This document shows positions 35,660 to 48,900 of a stretch of 64,000 bases of DNA, piece after piece. Source of the DNA: Caenorhabditis elegans (lineage: Eukaryota > Nematoda > Chromadorea > Rhabditida > Rhabditidae). The notes under the pieces were generated by a model. That model did no database searches. It saw only the letters and a list, made by a program, of their open reading frames with translations, and was not told where the DNA came from. The stretch is taken from assembly GCF_000002985.6 (NCBI RefSeq), contig NC_003284.9, positions 15,686,001 to 15,750,000 of the forward strand, given 5' to 3'. Each line of letters begins with the position of its first letter. The first letter of the stretch is position 1. A program made the translations under genes and the position numbers.

Positions 35660-37776
35660 ATGCATTATCTTAAAAGAGTACATTATGAATCAAACCCGGC
35701 CACGGATTTGACTTCCAACAGTGCGACGTGCGTTTACTTCTAAGTTTCAATCTCAAGAATACAATTTTCAGAAACACAACAGCTGTGGTCCGAAAAACAA
35801 GTGAGCTCATAGCACGCTTTTTTGCCAGCCAAGGAATTGCGCTAGAATGTGCTCAGGAATCACTTTTCCAAGAGCTCATAAAACATATTAGTCCAAACTG
35901 CATGGTTCCAAAGACATATGATCTAGCGAAAGCTATGGACAAGATTTGTTCAGCTTTAAAGCCACTAGTCAATTATGAGAAGATTGTTGGGCCTCTCAGC
36001 GCTACCATTGACATCACAGGAGAAAATGATCAAAAATATATGGCGTTTTCCATTCACTACTTTGAGGATTTGTACGAGCGCAAAAGTGCAATTTATTTGC
36101 GGAAGTTGGTATTTGGAACGTAAGTGTTTTAATGGAGATCTCATATTTTAAACGGGAGTAAAAAAATTGACAACTTAATTTTGAAATCGCAAGAAGCACA
36201 AATTTTCAATAACATCACTTTTTAAAAGAATTGTTCTTTTTTTTTGGATACTCTTTATAGATATGAGCTCGATTTTACAGAAAAATCTCATGCGTCCTAG
36301 TATTTTATTGGTAATTTTTTTCCCCGAAAAAACCCTCACGTTTCCCTTCCACACCAATATTTTCAGGATTAACCCTGAAAATATTCTCTGCATGCTTCGC
36401 CGTGCTGTCAACAGCTACAGTTTCTCAAATGTCAGGTTCAGCAACCTCGTATGTTCCAACCAAAATGTATATAATGTATTTGCAACAAATGGACTTGTCA
36501 AAAGATACAACATTTGCTTCTACAGCTATATTACCAATTTTGTGGCAAACCTACTGGAAATTGAAGAATTTTCCAATGGGCTAACAAAGCTGCGAGCTTT
36601 TGTTCGTTTGATAAGAAACAATTCGGATTGGTACGCCAGATATAGAAGGTTATTTTAATTTTTGAAGATCAATTTGCAAATTAACAAATTTCAGAATGCA
36701 ATTGCAACACAACGGGGAAATGGACGTACCAAGCATTGACGAAGAGGGCTGGAATTCCACTGCAATTTTTTTGGCACAATGTTTAGCTTTGGTTAGTTTT
36801 TATCTACATGTTCATAACAAAATAATAATAAAAATAATTTCAGCACGACAGGTTTATTAAGTTTTGTGACCGCATCGAGCAGCCTACCTACATCAGTGAT
36901 GAAACATTCAACCACCTTATATACCTCCAGCGCCTTCTTCAAAAATGCATGGATCATTGTCAGGAGCTCAGTGCACCAAATAATTCAATTTCTCAAGTCG
37001 TGCCAGCCATCAAGTCGATCCGCAACTTTATTGAATCGAATTCAATAGGGTATCAATTTCAAGAAACAATCCGCGAGATGTTTACCGCAGCATTCGGAGA
37101 AACCGAATCCGGAGAATTTCAGCTCCGATACGACCTTGCCACTTTCTTGGATCCCCATTACGCCTATTGCGATAGTATTCATACCCAAGAGATGTGGAGA
37201 ACGCTTGAGAACACGGTCGCCTTAGAACTTGTGCAAACTGATCTATGAAATGATCCGAGCTTCTTTAAGGATGTTTCCGCTTTGAGCTACGAAGAGCGCT
37301 TAGAAGCTATGAAGACGGAACTTGCTCATTATCGTCAAATTTTAACTGTTGAGCGACCTGAAAAACATGAGAACTCGAATCACTGGTGGGGCACTCGCCA
37401 GACGGATATGAAATTCTTGGCAGTCATCGCCCGTGAACACTTGGTCAGTCCTGCAGTTTCTTTAGATGCCGACTTCTATCTGGGGAACGGTGCTAAATTC
37501 CAACACATCTGCAAGACCTCCTCGTCTCGACGTCTGGAGAATTGCTTGGAACTCGCAGGAATCTATCAAACATTCCGTGGAAAAGGATTATCTGAGGATA
37601 TCATTTCTCAATCAATGATTAAAACGTTGAATAAAACGGCAAGTCGCCTACCACGACAATTTCAGTTCGGTCAGAAGGTAGAGCCAGATCAACAAGAAAT
37701 TGGCACTCAGCACTTTCCTCCGATGCATGTAGCTGCAAACTTTAAGATTCCAATCATTCCAAATGGAAATGAGTGA
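35660..37776 (+). pseudogene. Partial lin-15B paralogue with in-frame TGA
   Basis: Exons 35660-35727, 35772-36119, 36367-36648, 36695-36791 and 36844 onward copy lin-15B exons 1-5 with identical intron positions. The frame reaches TGA at 37246-37248 (399 aa). lin-15B has Gln at that codon (SDLQNDKNFYQD against TDL-stop-NDPSFFKD). The same frame then stays open and lin-15B-like to TGA at 37774-37776, including NSNHWWGTRQTDMKFLAVIA, and ends KIPIIPNGNE. The Pro-rich segment, both zinc fingers and the AT-hooks are absent. It could be a recent pseudogene, a gene making a 399-aa product, or a readthrough case. The exon 3 donor is weak (GTTATT). AATAAA follows at 37826. Confidence 0.85.
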
Positions 37777-37825
37777 TTTAAATGATTTCCTTTATTATAT
37801 TTCTACATTTACTTGCTTAAAAATC

Positions 37826-37831
37826 AATAAA
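37826..37831 (+). terminator. Poly(A) signal after the lin-15B paralogue
   Basis: AATAAA 50 bases after the second stop, so 3' processing could occur with the extended frame included. Confidence 0.5.
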
Positions 37832-40128
37832 AATTCACCTCTTGTGGTTAATTTTCTAAAATACAGTCGCTCGAGCAAAACACCTTATTTTAATTAATTT
37901 TCCAAATATCTGAATCAAATGAAAATTATCAGCAAGTTTGGGTACTTTTGTATTATATCACCGCATTAAAACACTTTTTTTAAAAGTAAAATATGAATTT
38001 TAGTTTTGAATTTCCAGATTTAGGAAAATACCAATTCTTAACTTAAAAATAAAAATGAATACTACTTTTTTTAAAAGGGGGTGCTAATGGAAAATTATAA
38101 CATTCAAATACTGAAAATTAGTATTATCATATCAGAACTAGCATTATATTAATAAAATGTTCATTCACAGTTATTAATGTTATTTCTTAAGAATACGAAT
38201 AAAAAATTGAAAAAAAAACATTCACGCGTGAATAAAAATTCTATTATACATACTATCAAGTGTTAAAAACTGAAACTTTTCAAGAGAAGCCCCATAAGTA
38301 TGAAATTCTATCAGCTACCAAAAATAAATGCGGTGTCCGCCTAGTTTAATTATTAAATGAATTTAGAAAAAAGATAAAGAAGAATCTAAATACATTTCTG
38401 AAAAAATTTAAATCGAAACCACAACTCCATCAATGAATATTTCTTAAATTAAATGAAATATTGGGACGCTTTTTGCGCCGCCTGCAAAAAAGAATAGTAT
38501 TGCTTATGTAGTTTGTGTTTGAATAAACTCAAAATTGCTCAAAAACAAAAATTCACACTACATTCTCTTTGAAAAAAGTTCCAAAAATTTCCTACTGCAG
38601 TTCAAAACTTGAAAAAGAGTTCACTTTTCTAAAGTCTTGAATTTCGTCGGTTTTATATCCCAGTTCACCCAAATCTCAATGTAAAAAAATGTTTTGACTT
38701 CAAGTCGTTGCAGAACATATAACTTGAAAAAACTGGAAATGTTAAGCTATATAAATGAAGCTTTTTGTTTAATTTTGAACCATGAGAAAATGGTTCAGAA
38801 TTTCTTGAAAAACTTCACTATGCCATTTTCAATTTCAAGCAAAAAAAAAAATCAGAACCATTATTTTTCCTAAAACAAAATTGTATTTTTTTTTCGGCTT
38901 CACAACGAATAATTCTTCTTCACTAGGTTTAGGAAAAAAAGTCAAAAATCTTTGTGTCTCATATACTTGATACTCAATTATCCTGTCATTTAGAATTTTT
39001 TGTGAATATTTTCAAAAAATTTCGAATATTTCCAAGTTCCCACCCTGTGACACAATTTCCCGTCCACTTTCCCGTCCACTATTCCTGCCATCTATCTCCG
39101 TTTCTACTTTCCTCATTTTTCGTCTGCCAGTGTCCCAAGTCCGCAATATGTCGTCAAATGTTGGGTTGCGCGCGAAAAAGAGCGCGCGGAATCGAGAGAG
39201 AGGAGAGGACGAGGGGGGAAAGTGTGCATGACTTTCTTTCTCATTTCAAATGCGCGATGGCACGGCCGACCGTTTTCTTTCGTCCTTCACAGTTTTCATC
39301 TTTTCAAATATCTTTCTTGCTGGGTTTTTTGTTTCCTGTGCCTAATTTTTGAAAGTTCACGAGAAACGAGGGCCACTTTTTAGGACTTTTTTAGAAAAAT
39401 CACGCAAGGTTTTTGGATTTTTTTGTACGGAAGTACCTTCTTTCTTTTCAAAATTTTCCTTTACTCACAATGGTCATTTTACATTATGAAAACAAATTAA
39501 CCTTTTTTTAAATATCGTCGCTGCCATAAAATCTAATAATCCGCTGCACGTTTCTAAATAAAAATCAAATTTTGTCTAGAACACTATCTCCTCTCCATTG
39601 TCTATTTTCTCCTGCCCACCTGCCATAGTCTCGAACCACATTGCAAGGTTCCATTATTCCAGTCTCCCCCCCATCCTTCTCTGAAATCGATAAGCGTCCC
39701 GTTTGCCACAACGCGCGCGCTTGGCCCGCAACACCGCGCGTTGCGGTCGTGTTGCGTGTCGCCTCCCCGCCGCACATTCAAATGGTTCACTTGCCTCACG
39801 CTCTCTACTCTCTCGTTCCCGCATTGTATTTCCTCTCGCACGCAGATTTGAAAATTTATAATAAACGCACAAAATTATGTGCTTTTTTCGTTGAATTCGA
39901 GTGAACATTTTGAAGTTTTCAGTCAAGTAAAAGTTGTAGAATTCAAATATTCACCGTTTTTTTTTCGGTTAACTTTTATTTTCAAATAATAATGACTTTT
40001 TAACCATTCTATCATCTTGTTCTTAGCGTATTGTATCCTACCGTACTTCCTGATTAAACTTGTTGTCTTTCTACACGTATTACCTTGCATGATGACCGAA
40101 TAATTTATTATTTTTTTTATATTTTCAG
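37832..40128. promoter_or_regulatory. lin-15B upstream region
   Basis: AT-rich to about 39000, then pyrimidine-rich with a CGCG-rich block at 39160-39195 (TTGCGCGCGAAAAAG) and another at 39705-39770. It ends in TTTTCAG at 40128, just before the lin-15B leader, which could be a cis or SL1 trans-splice acceptor. The 39.7-kb block has a recognisable copy upstream of the paralogue at about 35.2 kb. Confidence 0.5.
39170..39177. promoter_or_regulatory. E2F-type site
   Basis: GCGCGAAA is the reverse complement of TTTCGCGC, the E2F/EFL-1 core. It stands about 960 bases before the lin-15B ATG. Assignment is by motif only. Confidence 0.35.
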
Positions 40129-40134
40129 GTAATT

Positions 40135-43100
40135 ATGCAAACGCTAAAAACAGCACGACTTACATCAAACCCGGCATCAATTCCGACTTCCAGCAGTAGC
40201 AGTGCAATGTACGTTTATTCTTGATTGATAATTTTCTATTCCAAATGCATTCCAACCACATTCAACAAAACATATTTTTTCAGAAGCGCAGCAGCAATTC
40301 AAAAGACGCTTGATGCCGTGAATCGCCCACCAGCAGTCAGAGCAAGTGGAATTCTACGTCACCGTACCCTGCCAGCTCCAACACAGGAGACTGCCCACCA
40401 TCTTGATGCGGACCCAAAGACAACTGAGCTCATGGCTCGCTTCTTCATCAGCCAAGGAATTCCGTTCGAATGTGCACATGAGCCAGCTTTCCTGGAGCTT
40501 ATGAAACACGTGGATCCGAACTGTGTGATTCCACCTACAAATGTAACGAAAAAACTTGTGGACAAAATCAGCACATCATCTAAACCGCAAGTCAATTACA
40601 CAAAGACTGTTGGGCCACTCAGTGTTACCATCGACATTTGTGGAGATGAGGACGAAAAGTATCTGGCGTTTTCGATTCATTACTTTGAGGATTTGTACGA
40701 GCGCAAAAATGCGATTTATCTGCGGAAATTGCTACTTACCGAGTAAGTTTTTTGGAAGGAAATTTTTAGTTTGAAAATCACAACATCAATGAAACAAATG
40801 TAGTTGTGAAATTTGGGTATAGTTGAAATTGTTGTGCCAAAACAATCAAATATCACACTAAGACTTTTCGAAAAATATTTGAAAAGTGGAAATTAGATCA
40901 TCAAACTGGAAGTTTTTTTTTGTTTTTAATCGGCGATTTCCAAAATCTAAAACTGAGCTTTTTCTCCAATTTCAAAAAATGTATAAAATTTGAAAATTTT
41001 ATTGGAATTTTTTAGCTCTGATATTTAGTCCTTGTGGTGCCACAAGCATGTTTTAAAACCGGCAACCAAGTTGCCAGTTGCCGAAAATTTCTGCGTTTGG
41101 CAACTTCGGCAATTGTCGATTGCCGAAATTTTTTAGGTTGGGCAACTTCGGCAATTGCCGGTTGCCGAAAAACTTTGGGTTCTGGAACTTCGGCAATTGC
41201 CGAACGTTTTTTCGGCACTTCGGCAATTGCCGATATCAATGTCAAACATTTTGTAGCACAGAAAAAAAAACATTCGAGAACCTGAAAAATGCTAAAATTT
41301 CCCTGTAAACGAAAAAAAACGACTATAATTTTTTTTCAAAACGCTCAAAAATATAATTCCAATAAAAGAAAACTTTGAAACCTGGTTGCCGGTTGCCCAA
41401 AAATTACTGAATTACTGAAAATTACGGCAACCAAAAGTTGCCGGTTGCCGAAATTTTTAGAGTTCGGCAACTTCGGCTATTGCCGGTACGTGATCACTGT
41501 TTACTATTCCCAAATTTAAAGTTGTTTTCGAAAAAATGGCAACGTAAAATTAAAAATATTTGCAATAATTTCAGGCTAGACAGCAACAGTCTCCTCACAA
41601 ACATTCGTCGTTCCGTCAACAGCTACAGCTTCTCAAATGTCAAGTTTACGAACATTGTGTGTCCAAACGAAGAGATTTGCAAGCTGGTTGAAGAGAGTGC
41701 AGTTGTCAAACGATACAACGTTTGCTTCTACAACTACGTTACCCGTTTTGTGGCCGATTTGATGGAAATTGAAGAGTTTTCCAGTGGGCTGACACAATTG
41801 CGAACATTTGTTCGTTATATGAAACAAAATTCGGATATGTATAGCAAATTTAGAAGGTAAATTTAGCGTTTTTAACCTTTATATAAAACCCACAAATTTC
41901 AGAATGCAATTGCAAAAGAATGCGGAACTCGACATTCCGAGTATTGACTCTGGCGACTGGCATTCCACTGCGATTTTCCTCACAAGATGTCTTGTTTGGG
42001 TGAGTTTTTATTTTCAATTCCTAACAATCATAAACTCTCAATATTTTTCAGCACGACACGTTTACCGAGTTCTGTGGAAAATTAGACATCCTCCACTACA
42101 TTGACAATGAAACATTCAACCACCTTATATACCTCCAGCGCCTTCTTCAACAATGCATGAAACATTGTCGAGAGCTCAGCATACCGAACAATTCGATTTC
42201 TCAAGTTGTGCCAGCCATCATGTCAATTCGCAACTTTATTGCATCGAACTCAATGGGATATCGTTTCCAAAAAAGAATCCGCGATTCGTTTACTACTTCA
42301 TTCAAAGAGATTACTTCAGGACCATCACAGGATCGATACGATATTGCTACTCTTTTGGATCCACGTTTTGCCTACAGAGATACGGTTTATACAGCACAAA
42401 CCTGGAGATCGCTCGAGAAAAAAGTCATCGACGACTTTGTAAACTCTGATCTGCAAAATGACAAAAACTTTTATCAAGATATTTCGATCCTGAATCAAGA
42501 ACAGCGCTATGATATTATTAAAAAGGAGTTTGCTTATTATCGTCAAACTTCATTTGTCGAGCGGCCCGAAGAGAATGAGAATTCGAATCATTGGTGGGGA
42601 ATGCGTCAGACGGATATGGAATTCTTGGCGGTGATTGCTCGTGAATACTTGGCAAGTCCTGCAGTTTCTATAGACGCTGGGTACTACTTTGGGAACGGTG
42701 GAAAATTCCAACACATCTGCCACACCTACTCTCATCAACGCCTCGAGAACTGCTTGGCACTTGCTGGAAACTATCAAACATTTCGTGGAAAAGGAGCATC
42801 GGTGGATGTCATTTCTCAATCAATGATTGAGACTTTAAATAACACTGCAAGTCGTCTTCAGAAGCAGGTTCACCTTGGTCTTTATGCACACGGAGTTGAC
42901 AACATCTCTTCTGATCGAGATGTGCAATCCATTGTCGGCCATCACTACCCTCCGATGCCAACAGTTGCAAACTATGACATTCCACACGTGCCGAAAGAAG
43001 AAGAGAAGCCTCCAGTGGCTAACCTGCAAAGTACATCTAGCCCAGCGACGTCCTCTCCAACAATCATCCGCCCTCGTGCAGCACCTCCACCGAGAACACT

Positions 43101-45611
43101 GGCTCAAGGAAGACCAATCCCGTTGAATGGGAAAGAACTCAAGGCTGTTCCAATCAGGCAGATTCCGCTGCAAGTGAGGCCGTTGCCACCGAGACCAGCC
43201 AATGTGCCAATTGTGCCAAGGCCAACTGTTCCACAACAGTTTATCAAAGCACCAGCTCCGAAACCTATCACACTTCAAGCTGTTGTTTGCAGTATTCCAG
43301 AAAAGGAAATCAAGAAAGAAACTGAAGACGTAGCGCTGCTGGAGAAAATAAAGGATGAACCACTGGATGAAGACGATTTTAATCATCCTTCAACTGATCC
43401 GGTGCCAAACCGAACGACTGCTTCTTCACAAGGACCATCTTCGTATCCACGGAAAATTGTAGTACTGGCCTCAAAACTACCCACGTCGCAAAGCTCATCA
43501 CCATCAACTGCAACTTCTGCACAAGCTAGATCCCATGTTACCACTGCGCAACTGATCCGATGTGGGCCAAGTGAAGGCACCGTTCCACAAAAAATTCATT
43601 CACACAACTTTGTGCAGAAGTTTGCTCAAAAGCAAAATTTTGTTCACAAGTATGCACTGAACTCACAAGACCACACAGGCAGGCTCAACCAAACTGTACC
43701 CATGAGAGCTGCGCTGAGGCTTCCAAACAGCGAACAAAAGTCAGGAGCACCTTCTTCGATCAATGGAAAAGTACAGAGGGATGACTTCAAATTGGAACCA
43801 CTGGACGATTTCAACGGAGAACCCGACTATGACAATTTAATTGGGGCTCAACGGCTTATGTACAGTGATAATCTCAATGACGCATCGGCAGAAGATGCGT
43901 TTGCAAGGTAACCTATATTTTTTTCTGAACCTCAGTTTCATTTCCAATTTTCAGGCATCGTGTGACTATGGAATTCCAGAAGCGCAGAGCTTGCAACCGT
44001 CGCTGTGCAGTATGTGGTCACTTGGAAATCCACGAGCGTCTGAAGAATGTGACGATTGAAAATGAAAAGCTGTTGATTATGTTGGGCTGTATTTATCGCG
44101 GAGAATTTACTCTAGGACAGGCACAGCTTTTCATGGCGCGTGAGAGCAAAACGTACATTTGCCGTCTCCATTTCCTGGAGACCCTCGACGAGATCTACCA
44201 GATGCTACGTCTGAAATCTGCCGATGATATTCTGATTTGCCCATTGGACTTGATTCAGAACGCATTGATCACTGTTTCCGCCCTCCGTCCACACATTATT
44301 GCTTCACAACTTCGAAAGATTCTTCACGATTTTGCCGAAAGAAATAATCATCTTCGTGAAACGCCAGCGGTAAGTTTCCGTTTTTAAAATTGCACATTTT
44401 GAAACAAATTAATTGTTTTTAGGAATTGAAGAAACTTGGACAACAATACTTTGACTACCGCGAGCCCGAACCTGAGCCAGAGAGAAACGATGTGGATGAG
44501 CAAGAAATCATACCGAAACTCTTTCGCCAGCCACGCAAGCAAGTTCTGGAAGCTGATCAGCATGACGGAACTGTCAAGGTTATAGAGCAGGAAGATTTCA
44601 AGCTCCCAACTGTCAAACCGTCTGAAAATGAGGAATGCGACAATCCGGGCGTTTGCTGCTTCTGTTCGAAACGTGGCGACCGAGGTGGAATGCTTCGTGT
44701 CCCGAGAAGTGAGGAACGTTTGGCTAGATGGGTGGATAAGCTTGGACCAGAATTTGAAGCCCGACTTCACACCAATACGGAAAACCTAATTTGCCGAAGC
44801 CATTTCCCAGATGCAGCGTTCAGCAGTCGTGGTAGACTTTTGAAAGGAATGATTCCAGATGCTGCTCCAGAAAAAGTTGAGACCACGTATATCATTCAAG
44901 GGAACAACTTCCTCAAACTCAAAGAGCGCAAGTCTGGAACTGATAAGAATTCAGCCATTGATTTGGCGAATATGTTAAACCCCGACGGTGTTGAATATAC
45001 TCAGGAAGAAGAAGAAGAAGAGGAATATGAAGAAATGTCAAGATCCCCAACGGAAGAGACTTCAGACGACGAGCCCAGTCAAGCAGCAGTTTACAACAAT
45101 GCTCCAGTGATAAAACGTACCTATAGAAAGCGGGAGTTGTCAAACGAGGATGGACCTCTTAACTTGGTAACACCACCTGCTCATACTCCGAACCCAAGAG
45201 GGCGCCCAAGGAAGTATCCCAAGAATAGTGTAACACCAGAAGCTGAAAAAAGCCTCACCGACTACGACTACAATCCGGGAACATCTCAACGACGTGCACT
45301 TAAGAAAGGTTACGTACAACTCGAAGACGGAGAAATTGTCGGCGAAGATTGCGAATACGTGCCTGAAAAAACACCAAGTGGAAGATTGATTCGACAAGCT
45401 GTTGCTAGACGAAGCTTTGCTTTTGCTGATGAGGAAGAGGAGGAGGAAGAGTATGAAGAATCTCCAATTGTTAAAAAGCCCAAGATTGCTGGAAGAGTGA
45501 GTTTTTGAAAAATATATGCTTTGAATTATTTTTATATTTTTTCAGCCAGTCGGACGACCGCGCAAAGATGCTAATAAGCTGCCAACCCCCACACCACCCA
45601 GCAACGAATAA
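40135..45611 (+). CDS. lin-15B: LIN-15B, THAP-type zinc-finger synMuv B protein
   Basis: Eight exons (40135-40208, 40284-40742, 41575-41856, 41903-41999, 42052-43907, 43955-44369, 44423-45496, 45546-45611) total exactly 1440 codons plus stop. It is a nuclear chromatin/transcription regulator of class B synMuv genes, which antagonise Ras signalling in vulval fate and repress germline genes in soma. Seen: an RNase H-like segment near 137-165 (VGPLSVTIDIC...SIHYF) and NSNHWWGMRQTDMEFLAVIA near 480-550, recalling hAT transposases; a Pro-rich region at about 600-780; a C2CH finger near 934-1000 (CNRRCAVCG...CRLHF); a THAP-type finger near 1134-1208 (CCFCSKRGDR...W...CRSHFPD...MIPDAAP); an acidic stretch; and AT-hooks RGRPRKY and GRPRK at the C-terminus. 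Intron 2 carries GCAATTGCCG repeats. It is first in an operon with lin-15A. Confidence 0.97.
41034..41490. repeat. GGCAATTGCCGGTTGCCG element in lin-15B intron 2
   Basis: Two blocks of TTCGGCAATTGCCGGTTGCC (about 41060-41240 and 41385-41490) flank an AT-rich centre. A shorter relative is at 54.1 kb. Confidence 0.7.
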
Positions 45612-45974
45612 GTGGAAATATTTTCATCCACCGTTCCTGATTGTTGTTTTTATATATAATTTTTTCTCCATTGATGTTTTTGATGATTAAGTCATACGCA
45701 TAGTTTTACCCTGTTACTTTGATTGCCCTTAAAATTACCACTTTTATTTTACCTATTTATTTTAATCATCATTCATCTGAAACCTCACAATGATGAGATG
45801 ATCTCATCATTTTTATATTTTGTAGTTTTATATCAGTTTTATAAATGTTCACCGAAATTTGATGCCAACTGGTTTTTTTCTAATTCTTTCCAAATGGTTT
45901 CACATCACCAAATGACAATTTTCCTTTACTTTCCTATCTTGCTTATCATACACTATCACTTATTCAGATTCCTA
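45612..45974 (+). promoter_or_regulatory. lin-15B/lin-15A intercistronic region
   Basis: The gap is 363 bases from the lin-15B stop to the lin-15A ATG. TTCAG at 45963-45967 sits 8 bases before the ATG and is the likely SL2 trans-splice site. U-rich stretches in the middle could serve as the Ur element. I see no canonical AATAAA, so 3' processing of lin-15B must use a variant. Confidence 0.7.
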
Positions 45975-48900
45975 ATGTTGGCTCCAGCGGCTCCAGCTAA
46001 AGATGTTGTCTCGGCAGATGAAAAAGAAGAAATCATTGCGAAAAGAAAATTTCGAATGAAAAACGTTGATGCTATGCGAATGTCAAGCTTGGCGAACGAT
46101 CGGATGGCTTTCAACAAGAAATGCAATGCCCTAGCGATGAAGTTTGTTAAAAGTGCCGGCATTGGAACGGATGCTCTGCAGCTCACATGTTTCCAGGAGC
46201 TCGTCCGGCATTTCAACCCAATTGCCGCAGTTGTTGTTGGTGTCAAAAGAGAGGTATGGCTTTTTAAGGATTTTCTCCCATTTTCTGATATATCTAGTTA
46301 AAGGTGGAGTAGCGCCAGTGGGGAAATTGTTAAAAACTACTCCTTTAGTGCCAAAAGGACCAAATATCAAAATAAAACTTTTCAAACATTTTTTGAAAAT
46401 TTTTTATTTACTGTCAAAAAGTGACAATCATTCAGTGTTTGCCAATCATAATTTTGGAAGTCGACAAAAAAATGTTCTCCTACATTTAAAATGCAATTTT
46501 GTTTTGCCTACTTGTATTAAAACATTGTTGGGGTCGGAACATGCGACATTGCTGTGGATTTCCTCAAAAGCTCATATTTTTCATAGTTTTGGCAATATGC
46601 CAAAACTTTGACTGGAAATTATGAAAGATCTAAAAATTTTTGGAGTGTTTTATTATGATATTCGGTCGTTTTGAATCATGATAAGGTTGAATAAGAAGTG
46701 TTCTATCTTCAATGTTTCAGCCAAACTCCAATGTACAAGCTGAAAAAAAGACAATTCCAAAAGTCAAGACAATACAAACACCTACCCAGTCAATGGAATC
46801 TGTTCGATTGGTAAGCAGAAATGTTTGAAGATTATTCATAATAATGCGTATATGGTTTCAGCTCCAAGAGAAAAAAGCTTCAGCAACTGAAGAACAATCA
46901 GCTGAGTCTGCTTCGATCATGAAGCATTTTGCGAATACAATTCCAAACTCAACACCAACGCAAAGCGTGAAGGATGTTCTGACGGCGGCTGCAAGCAAGG
47001 GACAATTCAAAAGTAGCGCGGAAATTTTTTCACACTTTCCAAGTGAACCCAGCCCCTCGAAACCCCGTGCCACACGAGAGGGATCTCAACCGAGTGACTA
47101 CACGTATTGTACCTATCTGACTCCGTGCATACTCTGCGAGAAGGCTCTTTTAATGCGAGAAAGCATTGCAATGACTGATAACGAAGCTGTGAAAGTTTTG
47201 ATGGCGGCAGTGATGTCTGGCCACTTTAGAATGGCAACTGCAGAGAAAGCGATTCGTCATGAGAGGCTAAGGATGTGCTATGATCATGTTGATTTTGTAG
47301 TAAGTTGTTCAGTATTTTTTTCAAAATAGTTAAGTTTGAAAAGCTGTGAAAACTTTTCTAAAGCTGATTAGAACATAAATTCTAATTTAAAAGTTATTAA
47401 TTTTATTTATAATTTTCATGGCAAAAGTTCAAAATTTTTGGTGTTTTGTTTAGTACAACCTCTATTTTATTTTATATATGTGATCGATATTAATACATTA
47501 GACTAGAAAACAAGAATTAAAGGACGATCCGTTCTTCAAGTCCTATGCACTACGGATCTGGGATTCAGGTGGTGCTCCCACTGAGTTATAATTTAAGCCA
47601 CGTCCTAGCCGGGGACTGTGGCCGATAATCCTATCGTGGACTGCTCTACTTACCAATAGAGGCTGGATGAAAACCTAGGTGGTGAGGTTGGACTTGAACT
47701 TGTGACCTCCAGATTGCTAGCGGCCACCACTACCGACTGAGCTATCCTGCCCCCTTTTAGTTTAGAGATTTTAGTTTAAAAAAAACCATACACCACTTTT
47801 TCAGTACGAAATGATGTGCGACGCCTTTGAAGCTAAAACGGAAAGCGAGATCAATGAGATGCCACCGGACAGATTGATGCGTGGCCATGATATCTATAGA
47901 GCACTGAAGGTTTGATTGTCATATCTCGTTGTTCTACAACGGTGAAATGTTTTAAGAGAGTCGGCGACCTGCACAAAGGGAAGGTTACGTCGAACACTCC
48001 GCTTTACTCATTCAAGAATTCCATTAAATCTTATTACCGTAACCACGTGCCAAGGATGGTCAATGGGTCTCTCAGTAAACCGTCTCCCAAACCGTTCTCA
48101 GAGCTGGTTGCGCTTTTGCAATCGGTGAGTCTTGTGACACTTGTGAAAATTTTAAAAAAATTTAAAAAATTATTCGTTTAAGGTGCCTCCATCGACGAAT
48201 CTAAATGAGTTGCTGAATCATAATCTTAGCCTCAGTGATGCTGATAAGCAAGAACTCATTCAACTCATCAATGGGAAAGATAATCGTTTCACATCTCGGA
48301 GACGGAAAATCGAGGATATTCTTGACAACAAGTTTGCTGCTGCAGCTGCAAAAGCTTATCGAGATCACAGTGAAGATGCACCTAGTGAACCGTATATTCC
48401 CAATCAAAGTGAGATGCAGAACACTGTAGAACGCAGAAAGCGAAAGCTTCATTCGCCTGAACAGGATGATGCTGGATCATCGAGTATCTCATGGAACGCA
48501 AAAAAAACGAAAACTCCAATTGACTATGTTCACCTAGCAACGCGTGTTTTGGAAGGTCATTCAATTGCCGACGAGGCGCTTTTGCACAAATCCAAAGTTT
48601 CTTATGCTCGTAATGCATTTGGTGAGAAGCCAAGCTCCCCCACTCCGCCATCTGCGCCACTAAAGTTCTGTGTTGTCAATGGAAAGAAATACTTGCGTTT
48701 TGAAAACGGAACCGGACCTCCGAAAGTTGTAGTTCAAGGGAATGTCGTTCTTCGCACTAATACTCTTAAAGACGCATTGACTACAGCGCCACGTGCACAA
48801 AACCAGCCTTCTACGTCCACAGACTCATCAAGCTCATCCGAGATGGAGGGAATACGTCAATCATTTGGGGCGCCTCAAAAGGAAGAAGAAGAAGAAGAAT

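Noticed and set aside
37246-37248. Selenocysteine reading of the in-frame TGA
   Set aside because: The aligned residue in LIN-15B is Gln, not Cys, and no SECIS-like structure was noticed downstream; a nonsense mutation is simpler.
38954-39352. 132-codon frame upstream of lin-15B
   Set aside because: Overlaps the CGCG/pyrimidine-rich regulatory block; no family resemblance and no splice context.
42835-43386. 183-codon antisense frame
   Set aside because: A shadow of the Pro-rich lin-15B exon 5 (Pro codons give Trp/Arg antisense).
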